Assembly (NCBI RefSeq): GCF_900109755.1
Contig: NZ_FOAR01000026.1
Span: 1 to 64,000, forward strand
Direction of reading: 5' to 3'
DNA from: Pseudomonas agarici
GTDB lineage: Bacteria > Pseudomonadota > Gammaproteobacteria > Pseudomonadales > Pseudomonadaceae
Length of the DNA stretch: 64,000 bases
Within the stretch, counting starts at the first letter, position 1; each line of letters opens with the position of its first letter. Positions 9,801 through 18,046 of the stretch are shown here, piece after piece. The translations under genes were made by a program, and so were the position numbers. The notes below the pieces were generated by a model. It worked only from the letters and a program-made list of their open reading frames with translations. It had not been told where the DNA came from and searched no databases.

Positions 9801-10111
9801 CGACCTTTGTCTTCTACATCGGCGACCATCACTTTGGCACCTTGACCGCCTTCGTTCCGGGGCGCTCGGCTGAAACCTTCAAATTCACCTCGGCATTGCC
9901 GGTCCAGGTGCTCAAGGGCATGGCGCCGATCCTGACGCCCTATCTGCAGCCAGGCAGCAACACCTTATGCACCGCCACGAGCGTCGCAACCGCCGCCGAG
10001 AAACAGCCCCATTCAGCCTTCGGCATGAAAACGCTTGGCCAGGGTGTAACTCTTTTTCCAGTAGGCGTTGCTCAGGGAATCAATGCGCACGGTCTTGCCA
10101 CTGCGCGGTGA
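6884..10111 (+). CDS. divergent class A penicillin-binding protein (transglycosylase/transpeptidase)
   Basis: This 1075-residue protein has a basic cytoplasmic tail (KKKRRRRPWWP, about residues 31-42) and one membrane anchor (about 43-60). A GT51-like domain contains ENRDLLDS in place of the usual EDRRF-type catalytic Glu box, and GGSTLATQLEKYRHSP in place of GASTITQQL. The transpeptidase domain shows the three active-site boxes STAK (about 526), SIN (about 630) and KTGT (about 946). It is longer than PBP1a/1b and diverges in the glycosyltransferase motifs, so polymerising activity is uncertain while penicillin binding is likely. ATG 6884 and ATG 6899 are both possible starts, and neither has a strong ribosome site. 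The last 99 bases overlap the convergent peptidase gene. Confidence 0.8.
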   Translation: MDESTMGAQWNSDSTKNVVPTHSSDEAPLPKKKRRRRPWWPLFWLAVLIALILLGVAASHEMHTSKIQAREFSRFAADLSYSLAHGPSDSLLYPGDGPFDKRMGYSDIGTFLTRLAKRGYLVEAQARFSPALLDYSEAGFFVPYVEKIQAGLSITDCRGADLYQYNYPQQLYANFAAIPPLVVNSLLFIENRDLLDSAHPMANPAVDWPRFGKAVLSQIAKILHIGGQTAGGSTLATQLEKYRHSPDGLTLSGGEKIRQMISASVRAYQDGPQTLQVRQNVVRDYLNSVPLSAVPGHGEVHGMAEGLRVWYGADFAQVNAQLNSAASDPTSLAKRGLALREVLSLMIAQRRPSHYLARGRNELAELTDSHLRLLAQNGVIDAPLAAAALASKVSYRDWLQEPTIQPVESNKGISVARSRLAAMLNRSLYDLDRLDLSATSTLQSQLQGQVSDYLRRLANPEFADSIGLLGERLLTASSTQQVRYSFTLFELTADSYRVRVQTDSTDQPFDINEGSKLELGSTAKLRVLTTYLQIIAELHDRYGDQSPTALKKVEINEQDRITRWAVDYLAQNSDRNLPKMLEAALNRQYSASPGESFFTGGGLHRFHNFRNEDNGRRPTLLEALRESINLPFIRLMRDLVRYSTYQGPNNSAELLKDDDNPRRQEYLARFADREGTAFMLRFWKKYQNKDSQERLETFLDSMRPTPIRLAAVHRYLLPQAPQAAFNAFVRSHLKTEKVTDERLAKLYNSYGPGTYDLPDQGYIAKVHPLDLWLLGYLLKNPQAKFSQVVSASEFERQEVYGWLFKSKHKSARDSRIRVMVEIEAFLDIHQRWQQVGYPFDHLVPSLATAIGSSGDRPTALAELMGIILNDGIRMPILRIDSLHFAADTPYETQLLNDPGRGQRVMPSEVATALRLALSQVVDAGTARRVSGSFKQPDGTSLAMGGKTGTGDNRIEAIGAGGRVLSSKSINRTATFVFYIGDHHFGTLTAFVPGRSAETFKFTSALPVQVLKGMAPILTPYLQPGSNTLCTATSVATAAEKQPHSAFGMKTLGQGVTLFPVGVAQGINAHGLATAR

Positions 10112-10558
10112 GTGAATGAACTTGCCCCCTCCCACATAGAGCCCGACATGGCTCACACTGCCCCGACCGTTGCGGTTGAAAAACACCGCATCACCGGGCT
10201 TCAGGCTGCTGCGCTGGATAGTCTTGGCGCTGGAGCGGCGCATCCCCACCGTGGTGCGCGGCAGATGGATATCGGCCTCGTTCTGAAACAGGTAGACCAG
10301 TAGGCCACTGCAATCGAAGCCTTTGACCGACATGCCGCCCCAACGATAAGGCGTCCCGATCAATTGATGGGCACGGTCAATAACGTTGTCGATGGATGGT
10401 TCCACCGCCCCATCGGTGGCCCGGACCTGGGTGGCCTTGACCGAAGAATTTTTCGCTGATTTGAGGGTGGCATGGGCTGGCCAGAAGCTTCCCAACACCA
10501 GTAAAAACAGCACAGCTAACACTGACCTGGACATGATAAACGTCGCCTTTGTTGACAT
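10013..10558 (-). CDS. NlpC/P60 (C40) cell-wall peptidase
   Basis: The protein has 181 residues with a signal peptide (SRSVLAVLFLLVLGSFWPAHA). A C-terminal NlpC/P60 domain holds the catalytic cysteine in GFDCSGLLVYLF, a histidine in SHVGLYVGGGKFIHSP, and the usual GTPYRWGG entry motif. Such enzymes cleave gamma-D-Glu to diamino-acid bonds in peptidoglycan peptides in the periplasm. The gene runs convergently into the penicillin-binding protein gene and overlaps it by 99 bases, pairing a wall synthase-like and a wall hydrolase-like gene tail to tail. The start may instead be the internal Met (MSRSVLAV) nine codons in, which gives a more standard signal peptide. Confidence 0.85.
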   Translation of the reverse strand: MSTKATFIMSRSVLAVLFLLVLGSFWPAHATLKSAKNSSVKATQVRATDGAVEPSIDNVIDRAHQLIGTPYRWGGMSVKGFDCSGLLVYLFQNEADIHLPRTTVGMRRSSAKTIQRSSLKPGDAVFFNRNGRGSVSHVGLYVGGGKFIHSPRSGKTVRIDSLSNAYWKKSYTLAKRFHAEG

Positions 10559-10669
10559 CAGGCGGCATGGTACGGAGCTGTCCAGGGCTTGCTTAGAGTG
10601 CTTTTCTCGGCTTTATGTAGGAAATATCCCAATAATAAACACGAAAACATCCACCCTTGCGTCGGGTGA

Positions 10670-11329
10670 TCAGTGTGAGTGCCGTCCACGCCAGCGGTCC
10701 ACGCCGATCAACAGCAGCGCTACCAGCACAAACCCCAGCAGGATCTGCCCGGCATTGATGAACACCTGTGGATAACCCAAGCTATCGACATCGACAAAGG
10801 GATACGGATACGCCCCGATCACATGACCGCGCAACAGCACATAGGCGAAATACATCAGTGGGTAAACCATCCACGGCACCACCTGCCACCAACGCAAAGT
10901 GCCCTTCGGCACGCAGCGCCACCAGTAGGTCACGAACAGCAGCGGCATCAGGTCGTGCAGCAATTCATCCGCCAGCCACTGCAATCCCTGGGGATGCCAC
11001 AGGGGACGCAATAACAGGTTGTACGCCAACCCCACCACCACAATATTCGCCACGATGGCGGTACGCACCGAAGGCCTGAGAAAAAATCGTCGGCCGGACG
11101 ACTCCCTCGGCGTCACTTCATAGGTCAGCACCACTGCCACCAGGGTGTTGGTCAGCACCGTGAAGAAACTGAAGAATGTCAGCAGCCCACCCAACAGACT
11201 TGCCTCGACCTGCCAACGCGAAATCAGCATCAGCTGCAATTGGATGCCCAAGCCACTCCAGCCCAGCAGCGCCGCGACCAGCAACGCGAGGCGCGAACAA
11301 CCATCCGTGGCACCGTGATGGTCAGGCAT
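10670..11329 (-). CDS. Pr6Pr family membrane protein
   Basis: The protein has 219 residues and six predicted membrane segments. The pattern LTFFSFFTVLTNTLVAVVL early in the protein, and WMVYPLMYFAYVLLRG followed by YPYPFVDVDSLGY near the end, match the Pr6Pr (FAR-17a/AIG1-like) integral membrane family, whose function is not established. ATG 11329 is preferred over GTG 11344 because GGAG sits nine bases before it. The gene precedes no obvious partner; the VF530-like gene lies 24 bases upstream on the same strand and may be co-transcribed. Confidence 0.75.
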   Translation of the reverse strand: MPDHHGATDGCSRLALLVAALLGWSGLGIQLQLMLISRWQVEASLLGGLLTFFSFFTVLTNTLVAVVLTYEVTPRESSGRRFFLRPSVRTAIVANIVVVGLAYNLLLRPLWHPQGLQWLADELLHDLMPLLFVTYWWRCVPKGTLRWWQVVPWMVYPLMYFAYVLLRGHVIGAYPYPFVDVDSLGYPQVFINAGQILLGFVLVALLLIGVDRWRGRHSH

Positions 11330-11353
11330 GCCTTTGAACTCCACGACGCGGCG

Positions 11354-11578
11354 TCAACGCTTGGTGCGCATCAATTTCACATAAAGCTTCTCGACCTTCT
11401 CCCGCGCCCACGGGGTCTTGCGCAGAAAGGTCAGGCTTGACTTGATGCTCGGATCACTCTTGAAGCAACGGATATCGATGCGCTCGACCAGGCCTGCCCA
11501 TTGGTAATGAGCCACCAGGACGTTGAGAATCTGCTCCAAGGTCACCCCATGCAGGGGGTTGTTGGGTGTATCGGTCAT
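11354..11578 (-). CDS. VF530-type small DNA-binding-like protein (DUF2132)
   Basis: The protein has 74 residues. NPLHGVTLEQILNVLVAHY, WAGLVERIDIRCFKSDPSIK and SLTFLRKTPWAREKVEKLY are the family hallmarks remembered for the VF530 fold, annotated as a double-stranded DNA-binding domain. The biological role is unknown. It is probably the first gene of a two-gene unit with the Pr6Pr membrane protein. Confidence 0.8.
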   Translation of the reverse strand: MTDTPNNPLHGVTLEQILNVLVAHYQWAGLVERIDIRCFKSDPSIKSSLTFLRKTPWAREKVEKLYVKLMRTKR

Positions 11579-11734
11579 GCCAAACCTTCAATGACGAAAT
11601 GGGACAAGCCGGGCACCTTAGCCGAGGCCTTCGCCAGGGGGAAGAGCCGCAGCGGACGATGAGGCCGTGTACCCCTGCGATAACGCAGAAAGCGCTCAGA
11701 ATTGAGTCTAACGTGTTTGCGAACCGATAAAATA

Positions 11735-11750
11735 TGTTACGTTATAACAA
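11735..11750. promoter_or_regulatory. Zur-box-like operator upstream of the TonB receptor gene
   Basis: TGTTACGTTATAACAA closely matches the zinc-uptake-regulator consensus remembered for gamma-proteobacteria, a palindrome around GTTATAAC with TGTTA and TAACA arms. It lies about 95 bases before the receptor start, where it could overlap the promoter. Zur-zinc binding would repress the receptor when zinc is plentiful. Confidence 0.65.
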
Positions 11751-11843
11751 CTCAACATTATTCATCGATCAAACCCAGCCGTTTTCAATCTGTTCTTGCG
11801 ACTCAAAAGTGCACGCCGCACCCCGCTTGCCAAGGAAACATTC

Positions 11844-13868
11844 ATGCTTTTCTCCTCTCCTCTACGCACTCATCTGACTCCGCTGGCCGCCGCCTGGTTG
11901 ATGGCAGGTCCGGCCCATGCCTTGGAGCTGCAACCTCAGGTCATCACCGCCAACCCGCTGGGCAGCGAACACACCGCCTCTCCCAGCACCGTGCTCGAAG
12001 GCGACGACCTGACCCTGCAACAGCAAGGCAGCCTCGGCGAAACCCTGAACAAACAACCTGGGGTATCGTCGTCCTACTTCGGGCCAGGTGCCAGTCGACC
12101 AATCATTCGCGGCCAGGACGGCGACCGCATCCGCCTGTTGCGCAATGGCGTCGGTGCGCTGGATGCCTCGTCGCTGTCCTACGACCACGCAGTGCCACTG
12201 GACCCGGTCACTGTCGACCGAATCGAAATCGTCCGAGGCCCCGCCGCCCTGCTCTATGGCGGTAGCGCCATCGGCGGGGTGGTCAATACCTTCGACAACC
12301 GAATTCCAACCAGCCCCATCGACGGCATCCACGGGGCCGGCGAGCTGCGTTACGGTGGTGCCGACACCACCCGCAGCAGCGCTGGCAAACTGGAAGCCGG
12401 CAACGGCAGCTTTGCCCTGCACCTGGATGCCAACGCCCGCGAATTCAATGACCTGCGCATTCCCGGCGACGCCCGCAACCGCAACGCCCCGGCCAGTGAA
12501 GACGGCGAAGGCCGCCATGGTCGCCTGGGCAACAGCGACGGTCGCCAGGACGGTGGCGCGGTGGGCGGCTCCTACACTTGGGAGGACGGTTACGCCGGCC
12601 TGTCCTACAGCAACTATGACAGCAACTACGGCTCCCCTGCCGAGCAGGATGTACGCATCCGCATGCAGCAGGATCACTACGCCTTCGCCTCGGAAGTCCG
12701 CAACCTGCAAGGGCCTTTCAGCTCGGTGAAACTCGATGCCGGTTACACCGACTACGAACACCGCGAAATCGAAGGCGGCGAAGTCGGTACGGTCTTCAAG
12801 AACAAGGGTTATGAAGCCAGAGTCGAAGCCCGTCACCTGCCGGTCGGTCCCTTTAACGGAGTGATCGGCGCGCAAGTTACCCGCAACGAATTCTCCGCCC
12901 TGGGCGAGGAAGCCTTCGTCCCGCAGACCGACACCAACAGCGGGGCACTATTCCTGCTCGAAGAACTCAAGGCCAGCGACCGCCTGACCTTCAGCCTCGG
13001 CGGCCGCCTGGAACACACTACGGTCGACCCGGACAGCAAGGGCAACGAACGCTTTGCCAATGCCGAGCGCAGCAACAGCTTCACCGCTGCCAGCCTGTCC
13101 TCCGGCGCGGTCTACACCCTGACACCGATTTGGTCCCTGGCCGCGACGCTGGGCTACACCGAACGGGCGCCGACCTTCTACGAGCTGTATGCCAACGGCG
13201 CCCATGTGGCCACCGGCACTTATGAAGTCGGCGATGCCAACCTGTCGAAGGAAAAAGCGGTGTCCAGCGACCTGGCCCTGCGCTTCGACAACGGCACTCA
13301 CAAAGGCAGCTTCGGCGTGTTCTACAGCCATTTCTCCAACTACATCGGCCTGTTGGGCAGCGGGCGCACCCTCAACGACGAAGGCCTGGAGGACGCTGAC
13401 GGGATTGCCGAATACCGCTACTCGGGCGTGCGGGCACGCTTCGCCGGCTTCGAGGCACAGGATCACTGGAAGCTCGGCGAAAGCGCTTATGGCAGCTTTG
13501 CCCTGGAACTGTCCGGGGACTACACCCGCGCCACCAATCTCGATACCGGCGAAGCCCTGCCGCGTATCGCGCCATTGCGCCTAAACAGTGGTTTACTGTG
13601 GGAACTGGATCGCTGGCAGGCCCGCTTCGATGTCGAACACGCGGCGGGACAAGGTCGGGTACCGGACAACGAATCAGGCACCTCCAGCTATACCACCTTC
13701 GGCGCCAGCGCCGGTTATCACTTCGATATCGGTAGCAGCCAGTGGCTGGCCTTCGTCAAGGGCGACAACCTGACCAACCAGACCGTGCGCTACGCCAGCT
13801 CGATCCTGCGCGATATCGCGCCGGCACCGGGACGCAGCGTCGAGTTCGGCTTGCGTACCACGTTCTAG
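11844..13868 (+). CDS. TonB-dependent outer membrane receptor, probably for zinc (ZnuD-like)
   Basis: This is a 674-residue outer-membrane receptor. The start at 11844 is chosen because it has AAGGAAA upstream and opens a signal peptide (LFSSPLRTHLTPLAAAWLM, then AGPAHA). A plug domain follows (GSLGETLNKQPGVSSSYFGP, GQDGDRIRLLRNGV, VDRIEIVRGPAALLYGGSAI), then a beta-barrel ending in VEFGLRTTF with the expected terminal Phe. Plug and barrel style resemble ZnuD/zinc-type receptors, and the Zur-like box upstream supports zinc import under zinc limitation. Direct evidence for the ligand is lacking. It appears to be monocistronic. Confidence 0.85.
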   Translation: MLFSSPLRTHLTPLAAAWLMAGPAHALELQPQVITANPLGSEHTASPSTVLEGDDLTLQQQGSLGETLNKQPGVSSSYFGPGASRPIIRGQDGDRIRLLRNGVGALDASSLSYDHAVPLDPVTVDRIEIVRGPAALLYGGSAIGGVVNTFDNRIPTSPIDGIHGAGELRYGGADTTRSSAGKLEAGNGSFALHLDANAREFNDLRIPGDARNRNAPASEDGEGRHGRLGNSDGRQDGGAVGGSYTWEDGYAGLSYSNYDSNYGSPAEQDVRIRMQQDHYAFASEVRNLQGPFSSVKLDAGYTDYEHREIEGGEVGTVFKNKGYEARVEARHLPVGPFNGVIGAQVTRNEFSALGEEAFVPQTDTNSGALFLLEELKASDRLTFSLGGRLEHTTVDPDSKGNERFANAERSNSFTAASLSSGAVYTLTPIWSLAATLGYTERAPTFYELYANGAHVATGTYEVGDANLSKEKAVSSDLALRFDNGTHKGSFGVFYSHFSNYIGLLGSGRTLNDEGLEDADGIAEYRYSGVRARFAGFEAQDHWKLGESAYGSFALELSGDYTRATNLDTGEALPRIAPLRLNSGLLWELDRWQARFDVEHAAGQGRVPDNESGTSSYTTFGASAGYHFDIGSSQWLAFVKGDNLTNQTVRYASSILRDIAPAPGRSVEFGLRTTF

Positions 13869-13891
13869 GGACTGTGGGAGCGGAGCCTGGC

Positions 13892-13978
13892 TCTGTACGA
13901 AATGTATCCGCGCTCGCCCAGGCAGCGTTGAAAACAGGCTAGCTTTGCCCGGCCTCGTTCGAAGGCATTTCGTACAGA
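13892..13978. repeat. 87-bp dispersed element with perfect 13-bp inverted ends (copy A)
   Basis: TCTGTACGAAATG (13892-13904) is exactly inverted at 13966-13978. The first 45 bases match the reverse complement of the right end of the element at 30819-30953, so the two are members of one non-coding family. A REP-like start, TGTGGGAGCGGAGCC, lies just before it at 13873. Confidence 0.75.
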
Positions 13979-14031
13979 CCTAGCCGGCGAAGGAGACAAC
14001 GCGGTTATTGCAAACACAGACGGATGGATTG

Positions 14032-15054
14032 TCAAACACCTGACCGAACATAATAGTTGCAGTACCACTTCACGAAGCGCATCGCGCCTTCTTCGATCAG
14101 CGTATTCGGACGAAATCCTATATCGCGCGATAAATCACCGATGTCTGCGCACGTCACTGTCATGTCTTCCACTGGCCGCGTCATCCGGTTGAGCTTCGCC
14201 TTTCGCCCCAGCAACTTCTCCAGGATTTCGATCAGATGCATCAACTGCACCGCATGGTGAGTACCGATGTTATAGATCCGGTAAGGCGCATCGCTGCTGG
14301 CCGGGTCCGGGCGATCCCCATGCCACGTCGGATCGACCTCCGGTACGCGTCGCATCAAACGCATCACGACCTCCGTGATATCGTCGATAAACGTAAAGTC
14401 CCGCTGCATATCGCCGTTATTGAACAGGTCGATGGGGTGTCCTTCAAGAATGGCCTTCGTAAAGGCGAACAACGCCATATCCGGCCGCCCCCAAGGGCCA
14501 TAGACCGTGAAAAAACGTAGCCCTGTCGTCGGCAGCCGATAGAGATGTGAATAGGTATGCGCCATCAATTCATTGGATTTTTTCGTTGCGGCATAAAGGC
14601 TGAGAGGGTGGTCCACATTATCGTGAGTTGAGAAAGGCAGCCGCGTGTTCGCACCATATACGGAGCTTGACGAGGCGTAGATCAGATGCCGTACAGAGGT
14701 ATGTCGGCATATCTCCAGGATATTCATGAAACCGACGAGATTCGACTCCACATAACCGCTCACCGGGTTCTTGGGTGAACAACGAACGCCTGCCTGAGCG
14801 GCCATATGCACAACATATTCGAAACACTCGGAGCTGGCGAGAGCGTGCATATCCTCCTGGTTCGCAACATCCAGTAATTCGAAGCGAAAACCCGCCGACT
14901 TTTGGAGCATCGCCAGCCGTGCTCTTTTCAACGAAACGTCATAATAGTCATTCAGGTTGTCAAGACCGACCACTTGGTCACCGTCTTGCAGTAAGCGCCG
15001 AGCAATATGAAACCCAATAAAGCCCGCGACTCCGGTTACGAGAATCTTGCTCAT
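14032..15054 (-). CDS. NAD-dependent epimerase, UDP-glucuronate 4-epimerase type
   Basis: This 340-residue extended SDR has an N-terminal NAD-binding motif (ILVTGVAGFIGFHIARRLL). YAATKKSNELMAHTYS carries the catalytic Tyr-x-x-x-Lys pair, and SSSSVYGAN supplies the Ser. GLRFFTVYGPWGRPDMALF and the NNGDMQRDFTFIDD block are characteristic of enzymes that interconvert UDP-glucuronate and UDP-galacturonate. That product feeds surface polysaccharide or LPS synthesis. No glycosyltransferase genes are nearby, so the gene is isolated from a polysaccharide locus. The surrounding non-coding DNA on both sides is compatible with acquisition as a single gene. Confidence 0.85.
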   Translation of the reverse strand: MSKILVTGVAGFIGFHIARRLLQDGDQVVGLDNLNDYYDVSLKRARLAMLQKSAGFRFELLDVANQEDMHALASSECFEYVVHMAAQAGVRCSPKNPVSGYVESNLVGFMNILEICRHTSVRHLIYASSSSVYGANTRLPFSTHDNVDHPLSLYAATKKSNELMAHTYSHLYRLPTTGLRFFTVYGPWGRPDMALFAFTKAILEGHPIDLFNNGDMQRDFTFIDDITEVVMRLMRRVPEVDPTWHGDRPDPASSDAPYRIYNIGTHHAVQLMHLIEILEKLLGRKAKLNRMTRPVEDMTVTCADIGDLSRDIGFRPNTLIEEGAMRFVKWYCNYYVRSGV

Positions 15055-15543
15055 GGTGTTACCTCGTACCGTCGATCAGTACACCGGACAGAGACGAAAC
15101 AGGCCGGCGGATAGATTCGCCATGGCCGCGACTCTCGTTGCAAGCCTCCAATAGATAGAGCATGCATGAAGTCAATAGGACCCTAGAAGAACGCGGAACA
15201 AGACTCTACTGTCAGAAATGACAGTCCTGACCAATGGCCAGTCTTTGTTCGTCAACGATTCAGCGGGTCCAAAAAAGCTGGCCTGACGGGGTACTAAAAA
15301 TTCGGCGAGCGCAGATTAGCGACCGTCGCACAAAAGATCGCACGACGAACGAAGCGATTGGCTACTATTTGGGTCAAATCGACGAACGAACGCTGCCTGG
15401 AAAAATTTCCACAAAAAAACAAGCATGTACAAACTACCTTCTACAGCTATCGGTCGGATTGAGCCTGGCTATCGCTCCAGCCCATTGAAACCAGCAGAAG
15501 CCCGCCCCATCTAACCTGCATACTCAACAGTGCAGGTGCCCCA
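15055..15543. other. 489-bp intergenic region with a perfect 7-bp palindrome
   Basis: This is divergent space between the epimerase gene and lon2. ACTGTCA-GAAA-TGACAGT occupies 15208-15225 and could be an operator or small hairpin. A possible frame at 15234-15488 has no ribosome site and no protein-like character, so it is not called. Confidence 0.4.
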
Positions 15544-17976
15544 ATGAGCAACCAGCAAGAATTCCCCGATCATCCGACCCAACAGGCCGAGGCCGAGCGT
15601 CTCGCGGACCACCCCGAGACCAGCGCCACTGCCGGTACCGGCTTGGCCCTGCCGGGGCAGAATCTGCCCGACAAGGTCTATATCATCCCGATTCACAATC
15701 GCCCGTTCTTCCCGGCACAGGTGCTACCGGTCATCGTCAATGAAGAACCCTGGGCCGAAACCCTGGAGTTGGTGAGCAAGTCCGAACATCACTCCCTGGC
15801 GCTGTTCTTCGTCGACACGCCGCCCGAAGACACCCGTCATTTTGACACCAAGAGCCTGCCTGAGTACGGCACCCTGGTGAAGGTCCACCACGCCAGCCGC
15901 GAGGGCGGCAAGCTGCAGTTCGTCGCCCAGGGCTTGACCCGCGTGCGCATTCGCACCTGGCTCAAGCATCATCGCCCGCCGTACCTGGTGGAAGTCGAAT
16001 ACCCGCACCAGCCCAGCGAGCCGACCGACGAGGTCAAGGCCTACGGCATGGCACTGATCAATGCGATCAAGGAATTGCTGCCGCTCAACCCGCTGTACAG
16101 CGAAGAACTGAAGAACTACCTCAATCGCTTCAGCCCCAACGACCCGTCGCCGCTGACTGACTTCGCCGCCGCCCTCACGTCGGCGACAGGCAATGAGCTG
16201 CAGGAGGTCCTCGATTGCGTGCCGATGCTCAAGCGCATGGAAAAAGTCCTGCCGATGCTGCGCAAGGAGGTCGAGGTTGCGCGCCTGCAGAAGGAAATCT
16301 CCGCCGAAGTGAACCGCAAGATCGGCGAACACCAGCGCGAGTTCTTCCTCAAAGAACAGCTCAAGGTCATCCAGCAGGAGCTGGGGCTTACCAAGGACGA
16401 CCGTAGCGCCGATATCGAGCAGTTCGAGCAACGCTTACAGGGCAAGGTTCTGTCGTCCCAGGCGCAGAAGCGTATCACCGAGGAAATGAGCAAGCTGTCG
16501 ATCCTCGAGACGGGCTCGCCGGAATATGCCGTCACCCGCAACTACCTGGAATGGGCGACCTCCGTGCCGTGGGGCGTGTACAGCGAGGACAAGCTCGACC
16601 TCAAACATGCGCGCAAGGTACTGGACCAGCACCATGCTGGCCTGGATGACATCAAATCGCGAATTCTCGAATTCCTCGCGGTCGGTGCCTACAAGGGTGA
16701 GATCAGCGGCTCTATTGTGTTGCTGGTGGGTCCTCCGGGCGTCGGCAAGACCAGCATCGGCAAATCCATCGCCGAATCCCTCGGGCGGCGCTTCTACCGG
16801 TTCAGCGTCGGCGGCATGCGCGACGAGGCCGAGATCAAGGGTCATCGCCGCACCTATATCGGCGCCCAGCCGGGCAAGCTGGTGCAAGCACTGAAGGACG
16901 TCGAGGTGATGAACCCGGTAATCATGCTCGACGAGATCGACAAGATGGGCCAGAGCTTCCAAGGCGACCCAGCCTCCGCGCTGCTGGAAACCCTCGACCC
17001 GGAACAGAACGTCGACTTCCTCGACCATTATCTAGACCTGCGCCTGGACCTGTCGAAAGTGCTGTTCGTCTGCACCGCCAACACCCTGGATTCGATTCCC
17101 GGCCCGCTGCTCGATCGTATGGAAATCATTCGCCTGTCTGGCTATATCACCGAAGAAAAACTGGCGATCGCCAAGCGCCATCTGTGGCCCAAGCAGTTGG
17201 CGAAAGCCGGCGTGGCCAAAAGCAGTCTGTCGATCAGCGACGGTGCCCTGCGCACGCTGATCGACGGCTATGCCCGCGAAGCCGGCGTGCGCCAGTTGGA
17301 AAAACAGCTCGGCAAGCTGGTGCGCAAGTCGGTGGTCAAGCTGCTGGATGCGCCCGACAGCACGATCAAGATTGGCAACAAGGATCTCGAAGCGTCCCTG
17401 GGTATACCGGTGTTTCGCAACGAGCAGGTACTGAGCGGCACCGGGGTGATTACCGGCCTGGCCTGGACCAGCATGGGCGGCGCGACCCTGCCGATCGAGG
17501 CGACGCGGATTCATACGCTCAATCGCGGCTTCAAGCTCACCGGGCAGTTGGGCGAGGTGATGAAGGAGTCGGCGGAAATCGCCTACAGCTACGTCAGTTC
17601 CAACCTCAAGCAGTTCGGCGGTGACCCAGGGTTCTTCGATGAGGCCTTTGTTCACCTGCATGTGCCGGAGGGCGCCACGCCGAAGGACGGCCCGAGTGCA
17701 GGCGTCACCATGGCCAGCGCCCTGTTGTCCCTGGCCAGGAACCAGCCGCCGAAGAAAGGCGTGGCCATGACCGGCGAACTGACCCTGACCGGACATGTGC
17801 TGCCGATTGGCGGCGTGCGCGAGAAAGTGATCGCGGCACGGCGACAGAAGATTCACGAATTGATCCTGCCGGAACCGAATCGGGGCCATTTCGAGGAACT
17901 GCCGGACTACCTGAAGGAAGGCATCACTGTGCACTTCGCCAAGCGTTTCGCCGATGTCGCGAAGGTGTTGTTCTGA
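15544..17976 (+). CDS. second Lon-family ATP-dependent protease (AsrA-like)
   Basis: This 810-residue protease has an N-terminal LonN substrate domain (about residues 45-240), a coiled linker, an AAA+ module and a C-terminal Lon peptidase domain. The AAA+ module has Walker A GPPGVGKT (about 397) and Walker B VIMLDEIDKMG. The peptidase has catalytic Ser in PKDGPSAGVTMA and Lys in GGVREKVIAARR. The N-terminus carries an extra polar segment of about 40 residues that is absent from the standard housekeeping Lon. It resembles the additional Lon of Pseudomonas linked to heat and antibiotic stress (AsrA). It degrades damaged or regulatory proteins in the cytoplasm. It stands alone, followed by the chagasin-like lipoprotein gene 70 bases on. 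Confidence 0.9.
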   Translation: MSNQQEFPDHPTQQAEAERLADHPETSATAGTGLALPGQNLPDKVYIIPIHNRPFFPAQVLPVIVNEEPWAETLELVSKSEHHSLALFFVDTPPEDTRHFDTKSLPEYGTLVKVHHASREGGKLQFVAQGLTRVRIRTWLKHHRPPYLVEVEYPHQPSEPTDEVKAYGMALINAIKELLPLNPLYSEELKNYLNRFSPNDPSPLTDFAAALTSATGNELQEVLDCVPMLKRMEKVLPMLRKEVEVARLQKEISAEVNRKIGEHQREFFLKEQLKVIQQELGLTKDDRSADIEQFEQRLQGKVLSSQAQKRITEEMSKLSILETGSPEYAVTRNYLEWATSVPWGVYSEDKLDLKHARKVLDQHHAGLDDIKSRILEFLAVGAYKGEISGSIVLLVGPPGVGKTSIGKSIAESLGRRFYRFSVGGMRDEAEIKGHRRTYIGAQPGKLVQALKDVEVMNPVIMLDEIDKMGQSFQGDPASALLETLDPEQNVDFLDHYLDLRLDLSKVLFVCTANTLDSIPGPLLDRMEIIRLSGYITEEKLAIAKRHLWPKQLAKAGVAKSSLSISDGALRTLIDGYAREAGVRQLEKQLGKLVRKSVVKLLDAPDSTIKIGNKDLEASLGIPVFRNEQVLSGTGVITGLAWTSMGGATLPIEATRIHTLNRGFKLTGQLGEVMKESAEIAYSYVSSNLKQFGGDPGFFDEAFVHLHVPEGATPKDGPSAGVTMASALLSLARNQPPKKGVAMTGELTLTGHVLPIGGVREKVIAARRQKIHELILPEPNRGHFEELPDYLKEGITVHFAKRFADVAKVLF

Positions 17977-18046
17977 TTGTCACTGCCCGTGGCACACGGC
18001 GAATCTTGGGTTATGCTCCGTTATCGCTGCAATGATTGGAGATACT

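Noticed and set aside
15234..15488. 84-residue plus-strand frame upstream of lon2
   Set aside because: No ribosome site, no protein-like pattern, probably promoter DNA.
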